NCBI GenBank assembly: GCA_028554755.1
Contig: JAPTOF010000006.1
Coordinates: 17,607,001 to 17,671,000 of the forward strand
Direction of reading: 5' to 3'
DNA length: 64,000 nucleotides
Source of the DNA: Cordia subcordata
Taxonomy: Eukaryota; Streptophyta; Magnoliopsida; Boraginales; Cordiaceae
Below the pieces are notes generated by a model. It had not been told where the DNA came from. It was given only the letters and a program-made list of their open reading frames with translations, and ran no database searches. Shown in pieces: positions 60,153 to 64,000 of this stretch. The translations under genes and the position numbers were made by a program. Every line of letters starts with the position of its first letter. Positions within the stretch are counted from its first letter, which is position 1.

Positions 60153-60341
60153 TAAAAGAGAAATAAGAGAAGTGTTTCTCTGTTGTATTTCATTCACCAA
60201 AGTATTACATTATAAATAGAACACAATACACTGCTATACGTACATGACAAGAGTCCTAAAATGTTCTCAACGTTATCACAAGTAAATGAAAAGATAATTA
60301 TAAAATATATGTGATAATCATAAAATATATGTGCATTATCA
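60153..60341 (-). repeat. Copia-3 5' LTR
   Basis: A 189-bp partner of 55514-55702; about five single-base differences (for example GCATTATCA against GCGTTATCA at the end). Confidence 0.9.
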
Positions 60342-60511
60342 GAACAAAATGACTATGGAAACAATAATATTTCAAACATAAGCTGAAAATTACATAACAA
60401 ACCATCAAACTAAATAGAAAAATAACAATTCAAACTATATGCAACTCCAAGAAAACAAGTATCAGAAGGAAATAACTTAAAATAGTGTGAGCTAATCAAA
60501 GAATAAAGTAC

Positions 60512-60660
60512 CGTTGGAAAGAGTATGAAGTCTTAGTGGAAAACACGTTACACGGGCCGATCTCATAACTGGCCAAGGAAGAGTTCTCCCAATCCACTAC
60601 ACTAATTGAAGTAAAATTTGTAGATGATCTCAACTTTTTTACTGCAGATGATGCAACCAT
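60512..60660 (-). CDS. Candidate host gene, exon 1 (start and 49 residues)
   Basis: From ATG at 60660 the minus strand is open: MVASSAVKKLRSSTNFTSIS, then VVDWENSSLASYEIGPCNVF, then STKTSYSFQ, ending in a split codon CG before a GTACTT donor at 60511. Upstream, 60740-60960 is less AT-rich than its surroundings, as expected for a promoter and 5' leader. Exon 2 is proposed at 55485-55416, giving a 72-residue protein; the intron between them would be about 190 bp without Copia-3. No domain recognised; function unknown. Confidence 0.42.
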
Positions 60661-61015
60661 TATGATTTAGCCCCAAATTAAGCAAAAATTAATGATGCTT
60701 ATAGATAATTTTAGAAACAAAATAAGCAAAAAAATCAAGAAGTGCATATCCGAGGAGGCAGCTTTATGAGGAGCTCGTTATGACGGAGCTAAGTTGGGCG
60801 CCGGTTAGCAAAGAATCGCTAGTGAATGTGTGGTGGAGCGAAATCCTGACTTTGGGGAATATAATTCAGCAGAAATGAGAAAGTGTAAATAAAGTTTAGT
60901 GTGTGCGGCGGTTAGAGGAACTGCCGTTAAAGGTTCCCCATTGCAGTTGCTGCATAGCAACATATACTCTTACGTGGCCGTTATGATAAAAGTTGCAAGA
61001 ATTGGATTAACGAGT
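60661..61015 (-). promoter_or_regulatory. Possible leader and promoter of the small host gene
   Basis: A relatively GC-rich stretch (60740-60960) in an AT-rich setting, immediately upstream of the proposed ATG on the minus strand. No TATA box was assigned with confidence. Confidence 0.3.
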
Positions 61016-61019
61016 TTTA

Positions 61020-61720
61020 GAGCCTGTTTGGCTTTGCTTATTTTGTAACTTATAAGCTCGTTAAAAAAAAAAAACATTTTTTCATGTACTTTTTACTGTT
61101 TGTAACTTATAAGCCCCAAATAAGCTTAGTTAAATAGACAGTAGCAATAGAAGGAAACCGAAAGAAAAACAATATAAATGTGACATTTACGATTAACCAT
61201 AGCTGTATCAGCTGCAAAAGCCAAAATTTTTTGGAGTTAAATTACATAAACTGAAGTGGTTCAAATTAGTCCTGCAAGGTTGGGGTAACAAATAAACATG
61301 ACAAGTGGGCCGGGGTTGGGTGCACTAAACTTGCATGTTGCCAGGCCAGGCAGAGTTGGGCCTAGAGGTCAGCCAGTTATGTTGGATCGAGCTAGAATTC
61401 AAGAAATCCTTAACCAACTCATCTAAGGGGCGTAGCCCATTTATTTATGGGCTGGGTTGAGCTAAGCTCAAGCTGGCCTATCATTTTTTTCGTACAATTT
61501 TCAGCATGGAAAACGAGGCAGCCTCGGACCGGGCTAGGTTGGGCCCACAAAGCCGGAATGCTGCTGGGTTAGATTGGGCTGAGCCGAGAGGCTTGCAGGC
61601 TAACTAGGTTTTTCTGAAATTCTGGAAATCTTAGCCCCGTCTCTTCTTAAGGGCCCAGCCCAGTTGTAAATGGATTAGGCCTAATCTGGCCTATTATTTT
61701 TTTAGCACACTTATAAGAAT
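61020..61720. repeat. Composite GC-rich dispersed repeat, copy 2
   Basis: The module at 61020-61137 ('gcctgtttggctttgcttattttgtaacttataagc' to 'taagccccaaataagcttagt') and the GC-rich module at 61240-61500 correspond, in order, to 32243-32335 and 32345-32660. A second, more diverged GC-rich module (61500-61720, 'gctgctgggttagattgggctgagcc') follows. Non-coding. Confidence 0.65.
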
Positions 61721-61739
61721 TCATTTAAAAATATAAAGG

Positions 61740-63080
61740 ATTAGGATGAGTCCCGTACTTCTTACTTTAATATCAAAGACAAAACTCTATTTTTGTTACT
61801 CCTGATTAATTTAATACCAAAGCTTGAATCACTGGAAAGAACTCTATTTGTCTATTATTATTATAAATGTAACTATTTTTGTTCTTCATCTTCATTGTCT
61901 CTTAGCAATTCATTTTCAAAGCTTGAATAGAAATAACTCTATTTATGTATTATTCTTACAAATATAACTATTTTAATTTCATCGACTTCATTGTCATATG
62001 AGTTCATTAGTGTATCATTTGAAGTTGCACTTTTTCAATCTTGTTTTACTTAGACAATCCTTATTTGAATTAGTTTACAGTAAATAAAATAAACTTTATA
62101 ATTATTTAATACCTTGAAGAAAAGCATAAGTTTTATTTCAAGCTTGTAATTCTGAAGTTTACTAATGTATTGAGCTTTTATTTTTTTTATTTGCACTAAA
62201 ATTTATATTAATTAGCTGACAATAAATAAAATAAAATTATCAATTATATAATGTCCCAAAAAAAAGGAGCATAAATCTAATCATTAAATTTCACTATTAC
62301 CATTCTCGTAATATTTTAAGCCTTGAAACTCTATTATATGTGTAATAATAATTTATTCTATAAAAAATATAAAGATAAATAAATAAGAGAATAAATTGTA
62401 TATTACCCCTTGTATTTTGACCTTTGTTGCAATACTCCTTGTAGTATCGAAACTACCTAATTGTTCCATTGACATTTTTTGAAATGTGCATATCACCCCG
62501 TCACTAATTTTTCTTCAGTTTCGATGGCCACTATCAAGCATGCACTACTCTTGCATTTGTAATAGCAAAATCCATGTAAAAACTTATTTTTTGAGACCAA
62601 TTTAACCATCAATTCTTTATAAAAACACACAAAATTACTCACATCCTAAAATACCTAAAAACCAATGGAGTGGAGTTCCAAATAGCAGTCCTGATTGAAG
62701 AGCTCAGCCATTTAGCTTGTTGCTTACATATTTTTTTTTTGGTCTTCTTGAGCTGTTACATTCTCTAGGTAAAACTCAAGCTATTGTCTCTTATATTCAA
62801 TTTTTTCTCTTCATGATTTTGTCTTCTTGAGCTACTACATTGTCAAGGAAAAAATTGAGTTTATTGGCGTCTTGCTTTCAATTTTTTCTTCACATATTTG
62901 TTTATTGTTTGCAAGATGTCATCCATGTCGACGAGCAGGCAATGGGATATAAAAGTACGACCAAAACAACAATAAACCAGATCTTTATTTGAGATATATA
63001 AACAAGAGGTGCCATAAATGCGAAAAAATGTGTGAGATTCTTGTTGTTGGTGGTGAAGATAATGACTCAAAAGACTGTTT
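61740..63080. other. AT-rich intergenic sequence with degenerate tandem repeats
   Basis: Two diverged copies of an approximately 100-bp unit at about 61819-61915 and 61916-62000 ('caaagcttgaat', 'actctattt', 'tataactatttt'), and another weak pair around 62045-62245 ('attagtttacagtaaataaaataaa' and 'attagctgacaataaataaaataaa'). No gene seen. Confidence 0.55.
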
Positions 63081-63081
63081 C

Positions 63082-63801
63082 GGGCCTGTTCGGCAAATTT
63101 AGCTATTAGAGTAGCTAATAGCTGTTGTATTTTAGCTGTTAGCGGATAGTTGTTTAACTAGTTGATTGAACAAAATGTGTTCGGTAAAATTAGCGGTTAG
63201 ATTAGCTGATGAATGTTAAATGATGTAAAAGGACATTGATATCATGTTATTATTATTATTGTTATTATGATAATTGTAATTACTATTACTATTATAGGAA
63301 TAAGATAATATATTTCATAATTAGATATTTATTTTCATAATCATATTTTAATATTAAAGTATAACTAATTTTTTGATAAAACATTTATATCAATATTACA
63401 AAAATTAATTTTAATAGATTCAAAATTATTTTGTTAAAAAAAATTTACTAATAAAACTTATGCTTTTAGTAATGTTGATTATATAGAAATTGAAATTCAT
63501 TTTTATATTATTTCTTATTTATATTTGTGAAATAAAAGGTAAAAATATAGGAAGAGATTGTAAAGAGAATATAAAAATCAAAAAATGCAAAAGGGTAGAA
63601 TTGCAAAAAAAAATATGAAAAGCTAAAAGCTACCTGAAACGCTAAAGTTTTTAACTTTTGAGAAATGCTAGTTGAAACGCTAAAAGCTACCTAAAAAGCT
63701 ACTTGAAACGCTAGTTTACCAAACATCAATAATTTAGCAAAATAGCATTTTGACTAGTCAAAACGCTAAACACTACTTGAAAGCTGTTGCCGAACATGCA
63801 C
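63082..63801. mobile_element. hAT-like non-autonomous element
   Basis: Left end GGGCCTGTTCGGCAA and the reverse complement of the right end GTGCATGTTCGGCAA match at 12 of 15 positions. The sub-terminal regions are full of short 'agctatta' and 'gctaaaagctac' type repeats on both sides, as in plant hAT MITEs. The 720-bp interior is non-coding and AT-rich. No 8-bp duplication was resolved. Confidence 0.6.
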
Positions 63802-64000
63802 TTCTACTACAATTGCAGGAAACACAATTTCATTAGATAGTGTGACCTAAAGTATGTTGTCACTTAGATTGATAATGGTGTTTGGGTTTATTATAATTGA
63901 AATACTACAATGGATGAAGATTAGTATCTTAATGATAAAGAAGTCACCTTTCCTATAAAAAAGACAAGTGAAGTCGAGGAGACACTGAAGAAATTATATA
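63802..64000. other. Window end, no gene seen
   Basis: The last 200 bp show no recognised feature. Confidence 0.4.

Larger units (their letters stand above)
55514..60341 (-). mobile_element. Copia-3: young, nearly intact Ty1/copia element
   Basis: A 4.8-kb element flanked by perfect GAACA duplications (55509-55513 and 60342-60346). The 189-bp LTRs (55514-55702 and 60153-60341) differ at about 5 positions by eye. The 5' LTR is followed at once by a primer site (minus strand TGGTATCAGCAG, 60152-60141) and 35 bp later by the gag start at 60106. A CGCTTGAGGGGGAG purine tract (55716-55703) precedes the 3' LTR. Short LTRs, compact leader and YVDDILVT resemble the Retrofit/Ale-type Copia elements, a tentative placement. 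Only a handful of stops and shifts interrupt it. Confidence 0.93.

Noticed and set aside
63074..63809. 8-bp hAT target duplications around the right-end element (and around 32849-33804)
   Set aside because: Flanking 8-mers do not match in either case; class assignment rests on the inverted ends only.
1..64000. CRISPR arrays, rRNA genes or organellar inserts
   Set aside because: No regularly spaced identical repeats with unique spacers, no rRNA core sequence and no recognised chloroplast or mitochondrial gene were seen.

Overview
This is a eudicot-type plant nuclear window: AT-rich, dominated by plant LTR retrotransposons, an L1-type LINE, MITE-like elements, a TRIM and many microsatellites, with very few host genes. 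The species cannot be named from the sequence alone. Nothing bacterial, organellar or CRISPR-like was seen.

Left part (1-23.6 kb): a Copia RNase H relic (1211-1440, resuming at 12675) was hit by an LTR element now reduced to a solo LTR (1446-2818 plus 12350-12669, target duplication CTATA). That LTR was split by a complete LTR element of the Athila/Tat type carrying gag and protease but no reverse transcriptase or integrase (2819-12344, target duplication CTATT, tRNA-Asp type primer site). That element in turn carries another solo LTR in opposite orientation (4954-6459, duplication TCACT). A Copia-like 3' end follows at 13.5 kb, then a decayed minus-strand L1-type LINE (about 16.4-21.9 kb) and a third solo LTR (21912-23531, duplication AAATG).

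Middle part (23.6-37.8 kb): an AT-rich block made of a 1.4 kb direct duplication, two MITE-like elements, and the best host gene, a single-exon RING-H2 membrane E3 ligase (29680-30210, +). The second MITE-like element ends immediately before its candidate TATA box. Further right are a fold-back element, a hAT-like non-autonomous element, a decayed intron-containing copy of a plant DnaJ/Jiv90 chaperone gene (35076-35729, -), and a TRIM (36570-37124).

Right part (37.8-64 kb): three structurally complete Copia elements, each with paired LTRs and a perfect 5-bp target duplication: Copia-1 (37797-45041, +, heavily decayed), Copia-2 (45287-54865, -, moderately decayed) and Copia-3 (55514-60341, -, young; LTRs differ at about 5 of 189 positions). 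Copia-3 appears to sit inside an otherwise ~190-bp intron of a small two-exon minus-strand gene (exons 60660-60512 and 55485-55416). The last 3 kb hold GC-rich dispersed repeats, degenerate tandem repeats and a hAT-like element.

Most unusual signals: (1) the 5' leaders of Copia-1 and Copia-2, two different elements in opposite orientations, each carry five tandem tRNA-like modules of about 150 bp (A-box-like, B-box-like, usually an oligo-T run), antisense to the element; (2) the Copia-2 leader also has four imperfect hairpins with identical TRAG tetraloops whose stems differ by compensatory changes.
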